This document shows, one piece after another, positions 46,166-53,247 of a DNA stretch of 53,247 bases. Position 1 is the first letter of the stretch. The number at the start of each line of letters is the position of its first letter. A model generated the notes under the pieces. It was not told the origin of the DNA. It searched no databases and saw nothing but the letters and a program-made list of their open reading frames with translations. A program made the translations under genes and the position numbers. The stretch comes from DASUUR01 sp036373975. GTDB taxonomy: Bacteria > Patescibacteriota > Saccharimonadia > Saccharimonadales > Saccharimonadaceae. The stretch is from NCBI GenBank assembly GCA_036373975.1, contig DASUUR010000050.1:1-53247 (forward strand), read 5' to 3'.

Positions 46166-47911
46166 ATGAATCTCACTTTTCGCCCCCACAGCAGATCGAA
46201 GGTCTTAGCCATAGGCCTTCTTGCTATAATTGCGATCTTTGTCCTGCAACTTTTTAATCTGCAGATTTTGCAGCACGCCCACTATAAGGCCGAGGCCGAG
46301 AAGGAACAAGTTGCAAAGCTCACGTTGCCGGCTAAACGCGGTAAGATATTCATGCAAGACAGGGGTAATTTGGCGCCGTTAGTGCTGAATGAGCCGATTT
46401 ATACGGCGTACGCCGACCCGCACGAAGTTGAGGACCCTAACAAAATTGCAGAAAAAATCCGCCAGATCGCTGGTGGTACATTAGTAAAAGATTTTGAAGA
46501 CGGCCTTGCGAATAAAAAGTTACGCTACACTGTGCTTGCTCGCCAGCTTAGCCGCAAGCAGGCGGAATTGCTCAAGAAGGAAAATCTCGCCGGTGTCGGT
46601 TTGCAAGAGAGTGACCGCAGAGTGTATCCGGAGGGCTCTCTGGCCGCGCAGCTGCTGGGGTACGTCAATACTAATGGCGAGGGCCAATATGGTCTTGAGC
46701 AGGCGGTTGATGAGCGCCTGAGGGGCAAGGATGGGCGTCTACAGGCTGTAACTGATGTCCGCCGCATCCCGCTTACCATTGGGCGCAACGATATTCGGGA
46801 GCCAGCTAAAAACGGCGATGATTTGGTGTTAACGATCGATCGGAATATTCAGTCATATGCTGAGCGGGCTCTGCGCAACGGGCTCAAAGCTGCTAAGGCA
46901 ACCCAGGGGAGCGTAGTGGTTATCGATCCAAACTCCGGTGCGATTCAGGCAATGGCAAATTACCCCACCTACAACCCAGAGAAGTATAACCAAGTAAAAG
47001 ATTACGGGGTGTTCCAGAACAAAGTGGTCACCGAGCCGTACGAGGCCGGTTCAGTAATAAAAACGCTCACCATGGGTGTTGGCCTCGATACGGGTGCTGT
47101 ACGGCGGGAGACAACCTTTAACAACACTGGTTCTATAAGGGTTGATGACACGACCATTAGCAATGTCGAAGAAGATCCGATTAACCCGGCAGCCACCATG
47201 ACCGATGTGCTGCATTACTCGCTAAACACCGGGGTGGTCCATATTCTTAAAGAGTTAGGTGGTGGTCACTTTAATATGCAGTCTCGCAAGGTTTTGTACG
47301 ACTATTTTACGCAGCATTACTATTTTGGCAAAAAAACTGGTGTTGAGCAGGCTGGTGAACAGCGCGGCACGGTAATTCCTCCTACCGAAGTGCAGGGTAA
47401 TAATGTGCGATATGCCAATATGACATTTGGCCAGGGTATGGACGTCACCATGCTGCAATCGGCGGCGGCCTTCTCGGCGGCAGTAAATGGCGGAACGTAT
47501 TACAAGCCACACTTAATTGCTGGCACGCGCGCAAACGATGGCTCAGTGAAAGAAGAACAGGTTAAGGTAGTGCGCCAGGGCGTGCTCAAGCGAGAAGTGT
47601 CGTTAACTCTACGCGACATGATCTTTAAAGCGCGGCAGCTCGGCGTGCTTGGTGGCAAGGATCGTGGCTATTTTGTAGGGGGTAAAACCGGTACCTCGCA
47701 GATTATCGACCCAAAAACCGGGCAGTACACTGACGATAACTCAATTGGTAGCTACTTAGGTTTCGGTGGTGATTCTACCCCTAAATATGTCATAATGGTG
47801 CAAGTAAAAGATTCCAAACTTCCAGGCTACGCCGGTACGACTGCAGCCGGACCAATCTTTACTGATATTTCCAACTGGATGATAGATTATTTGAAGCTAG
47901 AGCCAAGATAG
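46166..47911 (+). CDS. ftsI: Class B penicillin-binding protein (FtsI/PBP3-like)
   Basis: FtsI is the septal transpeptidase that partners FtsW. The 581-residue product has one N-terminal membrane segment (about residues 13-33), a PBP dimerisation domain (TLPAKRGKIFMQDRGNLAPLVLNEP start), and the transpeptidase domain with the SxxK motif in YEAGSVIKTLTMG, SxN in HYSLNTG and KTG in VGGKTGTSQI. No PASTA repeats are seen at the C-terminus. It begins 1 nt after ftsL. Length and motif order are normal. Confidence 0.94.
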   Translation: MNLTFRPHSRSKVLAIGLLAIIAIFVLQLFNLQILQHAHYKAEAEKEQVAKLTLPAKRGKIFMQDRGNLAPLVLNEPIYTAYADPHEVEDPNKIAEKIRQIAGGTLVKDFEDGLANKKLRYTVLARQLSRKQAELLKKENLAGVGLQESDRRVYPEGSLAAQLLGYVNTNGEGQYGLEQAVDERLRGKDGRLQAVTDVRRIPLTIGRNDIREPAKNGDDLVLTIDRNIQSYAERALRNGLKAAKATQGSVVVIDPNSGAIQAMANYPTYNPEKYNQVKDYGVFQNKVVTEPYEAGSVIKTLTMGVGLDTGAVRRETTFNNTGSIRVDDTTISNVEEDPINPAATMTDVLHYSLNTGVVHILKELGGGHFNMQSRKVLYDYFTQHYYFGKKTGVEQAGEQRGTVIPPTEVQGNNVRYANMTFGQGMDVTMLQSAAAFSAAVNGGTYYKPHLIAGTRANDGSVKEEQVKVVRQGVLKREVSLTLRDMIFKARQLGVLGGKDRGYFVGGKTGTSQIIDPKTGQYTDDNSIGSYLGFGGDSTPKYVIMVQVKDSKLPGYAGTTAAGPIFTDISNWMIDYLKLEPR

Positions 47912-47926
47912 GAGGAATCTATAGCA

Positions 47927-48964
47927 ATGGACGCCACAATCGCCGAAATAACAAATGAACTGGTAAAGATATTTGCTCTAAGTGTCGGTTCGTTTGTTCT
48001 GGCCATGGTGCTTACGCCGCTTTATACCTTTGCGGCCTATCGCTACCGATTCTGGAAACAACAGCGCAGCACCTCAACAACTGGCGAACAGCTCAGCGTA
48101 TTTACCAAGCTTCATGCGGCCAAGTTTAAGCGCCAAATCCCAACCATGGCTGGTATTATAGCGGTGGTTGCTATTAGCTTGGTGACGCTTTTTGGTAATT
48201 TGGATCGCCAGCAAACTTGGCTGCCCATTGCGGCGCTGCTTGGGGGCGGATTAATTGGGCTGCTTGATGACATTATCAATATTCGTGGGCTTGGCGGTGG
48301 TGTAAAAGGCCTGCGTTCAAGCGTAAAGTTCCTTATGATAACGGTGGTAGCCCTGGCCCTCGCATGGTTCTTTTACGTTAAGCTTGGTTATCACGAAGTC
48401 CATATTCCTTTTGTAGGGGACTTTACAATAGGGGTGTTTATAGTGCCCCTCTTCGTGTTTGCGGTGGTTGCTACCAGTAATGCAGTCAATATCAGTGACG
48501 GGCTCGATGGGCTCGCAGGCGGGCTCCTGGCGACCTCATATGCGGTATTTGCACTCATCGCATTGCTACAAGGTAACTTTGGTATCGCCGGCTTCTGTTT
48601 TACGGTGCTGGGGGCGTTGCTTAGCTATCTGTGGTTTAATATTTACCCCGCACGGTTTTTTATGGGAGATGTCGGCTCGTTTGCGCTCGGTACGGCACTG
48701 GGCGTGGTGGCCATGCTTACGGACACCCTGTTCCTTTTGCCAATCATTGGTTTGTTATTTGTGCTTGAAGCCGGTTCCAGCCTTGTCCAAATAGTAAGCA
48801 AACGAGTGTTCAAGCGTAAGATATTCCTGTCGGCGCCATTGCATCATCACCTCGAAGCCAAAGGATGGCCCGAAACCAAGGTAACCATGCGGTTTTGGGT
48901 AATTGCACAGGTACTGGGAAGTATCGGGTTGCTGGTTGCGCTGGCAGGGGGCCACATTAAGTGA
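47927..48964 (+). CDS. mraY: Phospho-N-acetylmuramoyl-pentapeptide transferase MraY
   Basis: MraY makes lipid I from undecaprenyl phosphate and UDP-MurNAc-pentapeptide. The 345-residue polytopic protein has about ten membrane segments and the catalytic DDIINI and SDGLDGLAGG motifs, the FMGDVGSFALG loop and the His-rich APLHHHLEAKGWPE that marks the family. GGAGG lies about 11 nt before the ATG. Its TGA overlaps the ftsW GTG (GTGA). Confidence 0.95.
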   Translation: MDATIAEITNELVKIFALSVGSFVLAMVLTPLYTFAAYRYRFWKQQRSTSTTGEQLSVFTKLHAAKFKRQIPTMAGIIAVVAISLVTLFGNLDRQQTWLPIAALLGGGLIGLLDDIINIRGLGGGVKGLRSSVKFLMITVVALALAWFFYVKLGYHEVHIPFVGDFTIGVFIVPLFVFAVVATSNAVNISDGLDGLAGGLLATSYAVFALIALLQGNFGIAGFCFTVLGALLSYLWFNIYPARFFMGDVGSFALGTALGVVAMLTDTLFLLPIIGLLFVLEAGSSLVQIVSKRVFKRKIFLSAPLHHHLEAKGWPETKVTMRFWVIAQVLGSIGLLVALAGGHIK

Positions 48965-50235
48965 GGCAGCGCCTGCAGCAAGCATCGCAGGTGGCAGGCG
49001 GGCTTATTCGGCGCCATCGCCCTGATTACCAGATAATTCTGTTTATGGGTGTGCTCATGCTACTTGGGCTTGTTGTTTTATATTCTATTAGCACGGCACG
49101 TGTGGAGTTGATCAATACCGGGGGTAGCTCACTCGATCAAGCACACTTTATGCAGCGTCAATTACTGTACCTGCTGGCTGGATTGGTTGGCTTTGGTATC
49201 GCTGCTTCGGTCCCGATTGCTCTTTGGCAGAAGTATGCCAGCAAGATTTTGTTACTGGCCTTTGGCGCCTGTGTTGTATTGGCGATCACGGGGGCGCTGG
49301 GTGTGTGGCCAGCCTTGTGTACTTCGGGTGCCTGTCGCTGGTTTGACGTGGGTTTCGGTACTTTTCAACCTGCCGAGCTAGTGAAGTTTGGACTGCTGCT
49401 GTTCTTGGCTGGCTTTTTAGGGCGACGTATGGCCCAGAAGAAGATCAACAGCGTATCGGAGACACTGGTTCCCCTTGGTATTATTGTAGGAATCGCAACA
49501 TTCTTTATTGTTGTATTGCAAAAGGATATGGGGAGCGGCATTGCGATGCTGGGGCTGGTGGCCACGATGCTGTTTATCGCTGGTATCAACAAACGAAACG
49601 GGCTGCTAGTGGCCGGGGTCTTGCTTGGAGCAGGGGTGCTGCTTATTCTAATTGCGCCACATCGCTTAGAACGAGTCGCGACCTTCCTAGACCCATCACA
49701 AGATACGCGTGATTCCAGCTATCACATTACCCAGGCAAAGATTGCTATCGGCAGTGGGGGATTGTTCGGAGTAGGTCTAGGGCAGGGCGTGCAGGCCTTC
49801 GGCTATTTGCCAGAGGCGGTTAACGATTCAATATTTGCAGTTATGGGTGAGGTGTTCGGCTTTGCAGGGTTACTAGCGATTCTGGCGCTGTTTATTGCAT
49901 TGCTGCTGCGTATTCTTATGATTACCGATGCGATCCACGATCCACCCATGCGACTATTGGTGGCGGGTGCCTTTGGCTGGATTGCTACGCATGTATTAGT
50001 TAACATTGGGGCTATGATTGGCATATTTCCGCTCACCGGTGTGACGCTGCCGCTTCTAAGCTTTGGTGGCACAAGTTTGCTATTTATGATGCTGGCGCTT
50101 GGGCTGGTATTTCAGGCGTCTAGGTACACCTCACATACAAAAGATGGGAAAGGAGATGGTAATGAGAATTCTTACAGTCGGCGGCGGCTCGGGGGGTCAC
50201 GTCACACCAGTGGTGGCCGTCGTTCGCGAGCTTAA
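48961..50235 (+). CDS. ftsW: Peptidoglycan polymerase FtsW
   Basis: FtsW is the septal SEDS glycosyltransferase acting with FtsI. The 424-residue product has about ten membrane segments and the SEDS signatures QPAELVKFG, the charged LQKDMGSGIAM loop, and GVTLPLLSFGGTSLLFMMLALGL near the end. It starts with GTG overlapping the mraY stop. The last 25 codons run on in the wrong frame over the murG start; this tail is low in hydrophobicity and Arg/Gly-rich, so the functional protein may end near RYTSHTK. Confidence 0.93.
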   Translation: MRQRLQQASQVAGGLIRRHRPDYQIILFMGVLMLLGLVVLYSISTARVELINTGGSSLDQAHFMQRQLLYLLAGLVGFGIAASVPIALWQKYASKILLLAFGACVVLAITGALGVWPALCTSGACRWFDVGFGTFQPAELVKFGLLLFLAGFLGRRMAQKKINSVSETLVPLGIIVGIATFFIVVLQKDMGSGIAMLGLVATMLFIAGINKRNGLLVAGVLLGAGVLLILIAPHRLERVATFLDPSQDTRDSSYHITQAKIAIGSGGLFGVGLGQGVQAFGYLPEAVNDSIFAVMGEVFGFAGLLAILALFIALLLRILMITDAIHDPPMRLLVAGAFGWIATHVLVNIGAMIGIFPLTGVTLPLLSFGGTSLLFMMLALGLVFQASRYTSHTKDGKGDGNENSYSRRRLGGSRHTSGGRRSRA

Positions 50236-51313
50236 AAAACGTAACCCTCAGGCAGAGATCCAGTTCTGGTGTGACCGTTCTTTTGGCTCACAGGCAAGGC
50301 GCTTAATGTCAGCCGCCGATAGCTCTATCCGTGTACGTACAATAGCCTCTGGTAAGCTGCGGCGATACCATGGTGTGTCGGTGTGGAGTCACCTGCTTGA
50401 TGTCTCAACAATCGCCAAAAATCTGGTCGACAGCTTTAAGATTGTCGTAGGCTTTTTGCAGAGCTTTGTGCGACTCATTGTCTGGCGTCCAGATGTGATT
50501 TTTACCAAAGGTGGTTTTGTCTGCCTGCCTGTCGGTGTAGCTGCGCATGTCTTGCGAATTCCTCTTGTTATTCACGACTCCGATGCGCTCCCGGGTTTAA
50601 CTAATCGGGTGTTGGCGCGTTTTGCGGACGTCATTCTGACTGGGGCACCGCTCGAAAACTACAAGTATCCGCCTGCTAAGACAACCTATGTAGGTATCCC
50701 GGTTGACGCTGCTTTTCGCCCCTATACTGTCGCCGAGAAAGCTCAGGCTAAGCAGCGCCTAGGCTTTCCTGCAGACAAGCCATTAATAGTGGTGACGGGC
50801 GGTGGCCTAGGTGCGCGCCGAATCAACAACGCGGTGGCGGCGATCGCCGACAGGCTCCTTGCCGCTGCTTCGGTGCTGCATATTTCTGGTGCGGGGCAAT
50901 ATGATGCACTACGCCAAAGGATACCTAAGCACGCACAGTATCGTTTGGAGTCATTTGTTTCAGAAGGAATGGCGGATATATTTGGAGCGGCCGATGTTGT
51001 CATTACACGCGCAGGGGCGAGCTCACTACAGGAGCTGGCGGCCAGCGCTGCACCAACTATTTTGGTGCCAAATCCACTGCTTACTGGTGGCCATCAGCTT
51101 AAGAATGCTGCTGTATACGAGCGTGCAAAGGCTGCAATCGTTATGGATGAAGAAGCGATGGCTAAGGACGCCGATGTGCTGCTTAAGGCAATAACCAGCC
51201 TACTAGAAGAGAGCAAGGCCCGGGAGGCAATTGGTGCAGCGCTTCACAAATTCGCACGTCCCAATGCCGCAAAAGAAGTGGCAGATGCTATTATGAATAT
51301 AGTGAAAAAATAG
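50162..51313 (+). CDS. murG: UDP-N-acetylglucosamine transferase MurG
   Basis: MurG adds GlcNAc to lipid I, producing lipid II. The 383-residue product is a GT-B enzyme with the N-terminal LTVGGGSGGHVTPVVAVV, KGGFVCLPVGVAA, HDSDALPGLTNRVLARFAD and the C-terminal VVTGGGLGARRINNAVA and ITRAGASSLQELAA motifs. The start at 50162 is set by AAAGGAG 7 nt upstream and by homology at the N-terminus; it overlaps ftsW by 74 nt in another frame. The Q of the usual GGSQGA motif is not conserved (GGGLGA). Confidence 0.94.
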   Translation: MRILTVGGGSGGHVTPVVAVVRELKKRNPQAEIQFWCDRSFGSQARRLMSAADSSIRVRTIASGKLRRYHGVSVWSHLLDVSTIAKNLVDSFKIVVGFLQSFVRLIVWRPDVIFTKGGFVCLPVGVAAHVLRIPLVIHDSDALPGLTNRVLARFADVILTGAPLENYKYPPAKTTYVGIPVDAAFRPYTVAEKAQAKQRLGFPADKPLIVVTGGGLGARRINNAVAAIADRLLAAASVLHISGAGQYDALRQRIPKHAQYRLESFVSEGMADIFGAADVVITRAGASSLQELAASAAPTILVPNPLLTGGHQLKNAAVYERAKAAIVMDEEAMAKDADVLLKAITSLLEESKAREAIGAALHKFARPNAAKEVADAIMNIVKK

Positions 51314-51332
51314 AAACAAAATAAGGAATACA

Positions 51333-52262
51333 GTGGGCCTGTTCAGTAAAAAACCCGCGCGCGAGAGTGAATCGCGACGCAATCCTTCGCTCATGAAGGG
51401 TCAAGATGACTATACATTTCGCCGGAGTCGAACGCTGACCGGTAGTGTTTCGCCTGAGGTAAAATCAGCAAGCGAACAAAAGGCGCGACTTAAGTCCCCA
51501 CGCCTAAAGGAACATGAGCTTCGGGCACAACGACGCAAGCTTTTTATGGGGGCGGTTGCGCTTTTGTGTGCAGCTGGGCTCATCTACTGGCTTTTAACCC
51601 AGTTTACTGCCCGGATCTCGGCAATTATTTATACGCCGGCGCCGCTGCAATCACCAGACACCCCCCACTATACTGAGGCAATTCAGTCATACCTGCGTGG
51701 GCGACCCCTGGAGCGTTTTAGCTTTTCCTTGGATGAAGGGCGCCTCACCGCCTACGTCCAGCAAAAGATGCCTGAGGTGGAGCAAGTTCGGTTGAACTCC
51801 GATGGTGCACTTGGGAGCGATACCTTTACGATTAAGCTCAGGATGCCCGAGGTTGGTTGGCGAGTCAAGGATACGCAGTATTATGTTGATGGCAACGGAG
51901 CTTCATTTAAGGTTAATTATTTTAAGCCCCCAGCAGTCACTATTAAAGATGAGAGCGGCGTATCACCTAGCGGCACTAGCGCGCTTGCCTCACAGCGCTT
52001 TTTAGGGTTTGTCGGACGCGTAGTGGCTTTAACTAACGCCTCTGGGATTGGAACCGTCAAACAAGTTGTCATTCCACCCGGTACAGCAAGGAGTGTCGAA
52101 ATTGGTCTTAAAGGGAAGGGGACAGTAATCAAAATGCATATTGATCGTGACCCTGCTAGTCAAGTAGAGGATGCGCGTTTAAGCATGAAACACTTTAGGG
52201 CGCACAACCTTAAGCCAAAGTATGTTGATGTCCGCGTAGCAGGGAAGGCCTACTTCCGCTAA
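51333..52262 (+). CDS. ftsQ: FtsQ/DivIB-like cell division protein
   Basis: The 309-residue product has a long basic cytoplasmic N-terminus (about residues 1-70), one membrane segment (about 70-92) and an extracytoplasmic part. The first half resembles a POTRA/FtsQ region (YTEAIQSYLRGRPLERFSFS, MPEVEQVRLNSDG, LRMPEVGWRV), followed by a beta-rich FtsQ domain. This fits FtsQ/DivIB. It starts with GTG; AAGGA lies 5-6 nt before it. No ftsA or ftsZ gene follows in the window; instead the next 580 bp are non-coding. Confidence 0.8.
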   Translation: MGLFSKKPARESESRRNPSLMKGQDDYTFRRSRTLTGSVSPEVKSASEQKARLKSPRLKEHELRAQRRKLFMGAVALLCAAGLIYWLLTQFTARISAIIYTPAPLQSPDTPHYTEAIQSYLRGRPLERFSFSLDEGRLTAYVQQKMPEVEQVRLNSDGALGSDTFTIKLRMPEVGWRVKDTQYYVDGNGASFKVNYFKPPAVTIKDESGVSPSGTSALASQRFLGFVGRVVALTNASGIGTVKQVVIPPGTARSVEIGLKGKGTVIKMHIDRDPASQVEDARLSMKHFRAHNLKPKYVDVRVAGKAYFR

Positions 52263-52841
52263 CCCCCTATTCTACCGTGTTCTATTTCTGTTCTAATCTA
52301 AATGGCGGATGCTTTCTGTAGAAAAATATATATTGAAACTAATTTACGAAAAAGCAAATATTTGCGGGCAGTGTAGGGTGGGGGTGTGGAAAAGTCGTGA
52401 AAACGTATATTACAAAGCGAAATTGTGAAAAGTCAAAATAATATAAAAAGCAACGTGCAGCGTTAGCCACCCAATTGCATCCCTGAGCAGTTAGTGGCTC
52501 GTAAAGATCAAAGGTCTGGTTACATTAAACAACCGTACTTACTAGCAATTTTAGAGTGAAAGTGCCAAATGCTCCCCCGCCAGGACGTATTAGTTATCGC
52601 GGTGATAAGTAATACTTCATGTCGTAAAAGAATCATTGTGCGACGTTAACTCTATATCCCTCTCTAAAGTGAATCCATACTCTATGTTGCTCTCTTGTTG
52701 TGTTTTGCGATGCTTCTTTCCTTTTGTATGTCCATACCCTCTTCGTGGCATGCGCGGCGATGTTGATCGTAAATTAAACGATTATACTAACCACGACCAA
52801 TCTTTCCTGTATTTTTATTTTGTTCTATTTTTGTTCGTACA
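52263..52841. other. Non-coding, AT-rich region after the dcw cluster
   Basis: No convincing protein gene is present in these 580 bp; the longest frame (52636-52845) starts with TTG, has no ribosome site and an odd Cys/Phe-rich content. Several stems are visible. One is GTATTAGTTATC/GATAAGTAATAC (52587-52615, one mismatch), with AGCCAC/GTGGCT around 52465-52499 and ATCGT/ACGAT near 52767-52783. A TGTGGAAAA (52385-52393) is a one-mismatch DnaA box. A structured RNA is possible, but it does not match RNase P, tmRNA or SRP signatures that I know. Confidence 0.5.
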
Positions 52842-53247
52842 TTAACTGAGCCAGGTAATCTGGATCACAAAGGGCAAGAAGCCGCAAAGCGTGATAGACA
52901 CACCTAAAAGAATCCCTATGCCTATGTATCTATCACTAAATTCATATACTTTGCTTAGGGTGGGTATATCTTCGGCACTTTGGGTATTTCTTAGTGCTAC
53001 TGTAAGCGCCTCACTTACCTTCTCATCATGGCCGTTTTTCATAAACTGAAGTGCAGCCGTGTTTAGATCCACACGCTGTTTGTTAATGAAGATCACTAAC
53101 TCTACTAAATATTCACTGATGGCCTTTCGGCAAATAAAACTAAAGATACAAGCACAAGTCATTATGATCATGCCTATGATAAAGAATGGCATGATTTTAA
53201 TCTTTGTGCTCAGGGCATCAACCGTAAGAACTGTGAGGGCGCCACCG
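52842..53247 (-). CDS. Unknown two-pass membrane protein, cut by the window edge
   Basis: The frame is open from the right edge to a TAA at 52844-52842. The visible 134 residues include an N-terminal membrane segment (MPFFIIGMIIMTCACIFSFI), a soluble helical middle (EYLVELVIFINKQRVDLN, EKVSEALTVALRNTQSAED) and a C-terminal membrane segment (YIGIGILLGVSITLCGFLPFVI). An ATG at 53192 would be a possible start, but codons upstream (GGALTVLTVDALSTKIKI) continue in frame, so the gene may begin outside. No family is recognised. The AT-rich style matches the surrounding non-coding region. Confidence 0.6.
   Translation of the reverse strand, partial: GGALTVLTVDALSTKIKIMPFFIIGMIIMTCACIFSFICRKAISEYLVELVIFINKQRVDLNTAALQFMKNGHDEKVSEALTVALRNTQSAEDIPTLSKVYEFSDRYIGIGILLGVSITLCGFLPFVIQITWLS

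Noticed and set aside
52636..52845. Open frame of 69 codons starting with TTG
   Set aside because: No ribosome site, odd Cys/Phe-rich composition, and it overlaps stems; treated as non-coding.

Overview
The window looks like a chromosomal segment of a Patescibacteria (CPR) bacterium, most probably Saccharibacteria (TM7). The lineage is inferred from memory of such gene sets: a compact genome with overlapping genes, short single-domain versions of housekeeping proteins, a Gram-positive-like division and wall gene set without outer-membrane genes, and many start codons placed directly after a -10 box. Release factor 2 is intact and several housekeeping genes end in TGA, so the code is standard, not the UGA=Gly code of Gracilibacteria/Absconditabacteria. 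No tRNA, rRNA, CRISPR array or insertion sequence was recognised.

Layout. 1-392: two small genes on the minus strand, one cut by the edge. 520-6906: translation and envelope block (rpsB, tsf, frr, uppS, rseP, a CPBP protease, an editing-domain-less proS, greA). 7010-12978: lysS, a DUF4342 gene, guanine deaminase, a small zincin, a secreted bactofilin-like membrane protein, serS, hpf. 13108-19409: secA, an M16 peptidase, murD, prfB. 20113-24676: ftsE, ftsX, a coiled-coil/CHAP hydrolase, ctpA and a response regulator, apparently a division-linked wall-remodelling block. 24751-32139: small unknowns, rpmA with an RNA methyltransferase, a flippase-like membrane protein, xseA-xseB, a soluble histidine kinase with a response regulator and recO. 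32141-41390 is the most accessory part: orphan genes, glyS, an RNase H fused to a PNPOx-like barrel, a DUF1761 protein, a KwaB-like (DUF4868) gene and a PIF1-like helicase. 41383-43870: an LssY_C protein, a GH1 glycosidase and a small membrane protein. 43995-52262: the dcw cluster (mraZ with operator repeats, rsmH, ftsL-like, ftsI, mraY, ftsW, murG, ftsQ). The last 1 kb is AT-rich, mostly non-coding, with an unknown membrane-protein gene running off the edge.

Two patterns stand out. First, about a dozen housekeeping genes have a -10 hexamer 6-8 nt before the start codon, which predicts leaderless mRNAs; two divergent pairs share intergenic regions of only 40-47 bp. Second, at least seven orphan units with a more GC-rich, AAG/CTC/GCC-rich style are inserted between housekeeping genes. 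Most have their own -10, a Shine-Dalgarno sequence and a strong 3' hairpin, the opposite of the leaderless style around them. They look like independent, horizontally acquired or fast-evolving expression units of unknown function. A 232-bp element with 24-bp inverted ends lies between mraZ and rsmH and is either a structured RNA or a miniature mobile element.
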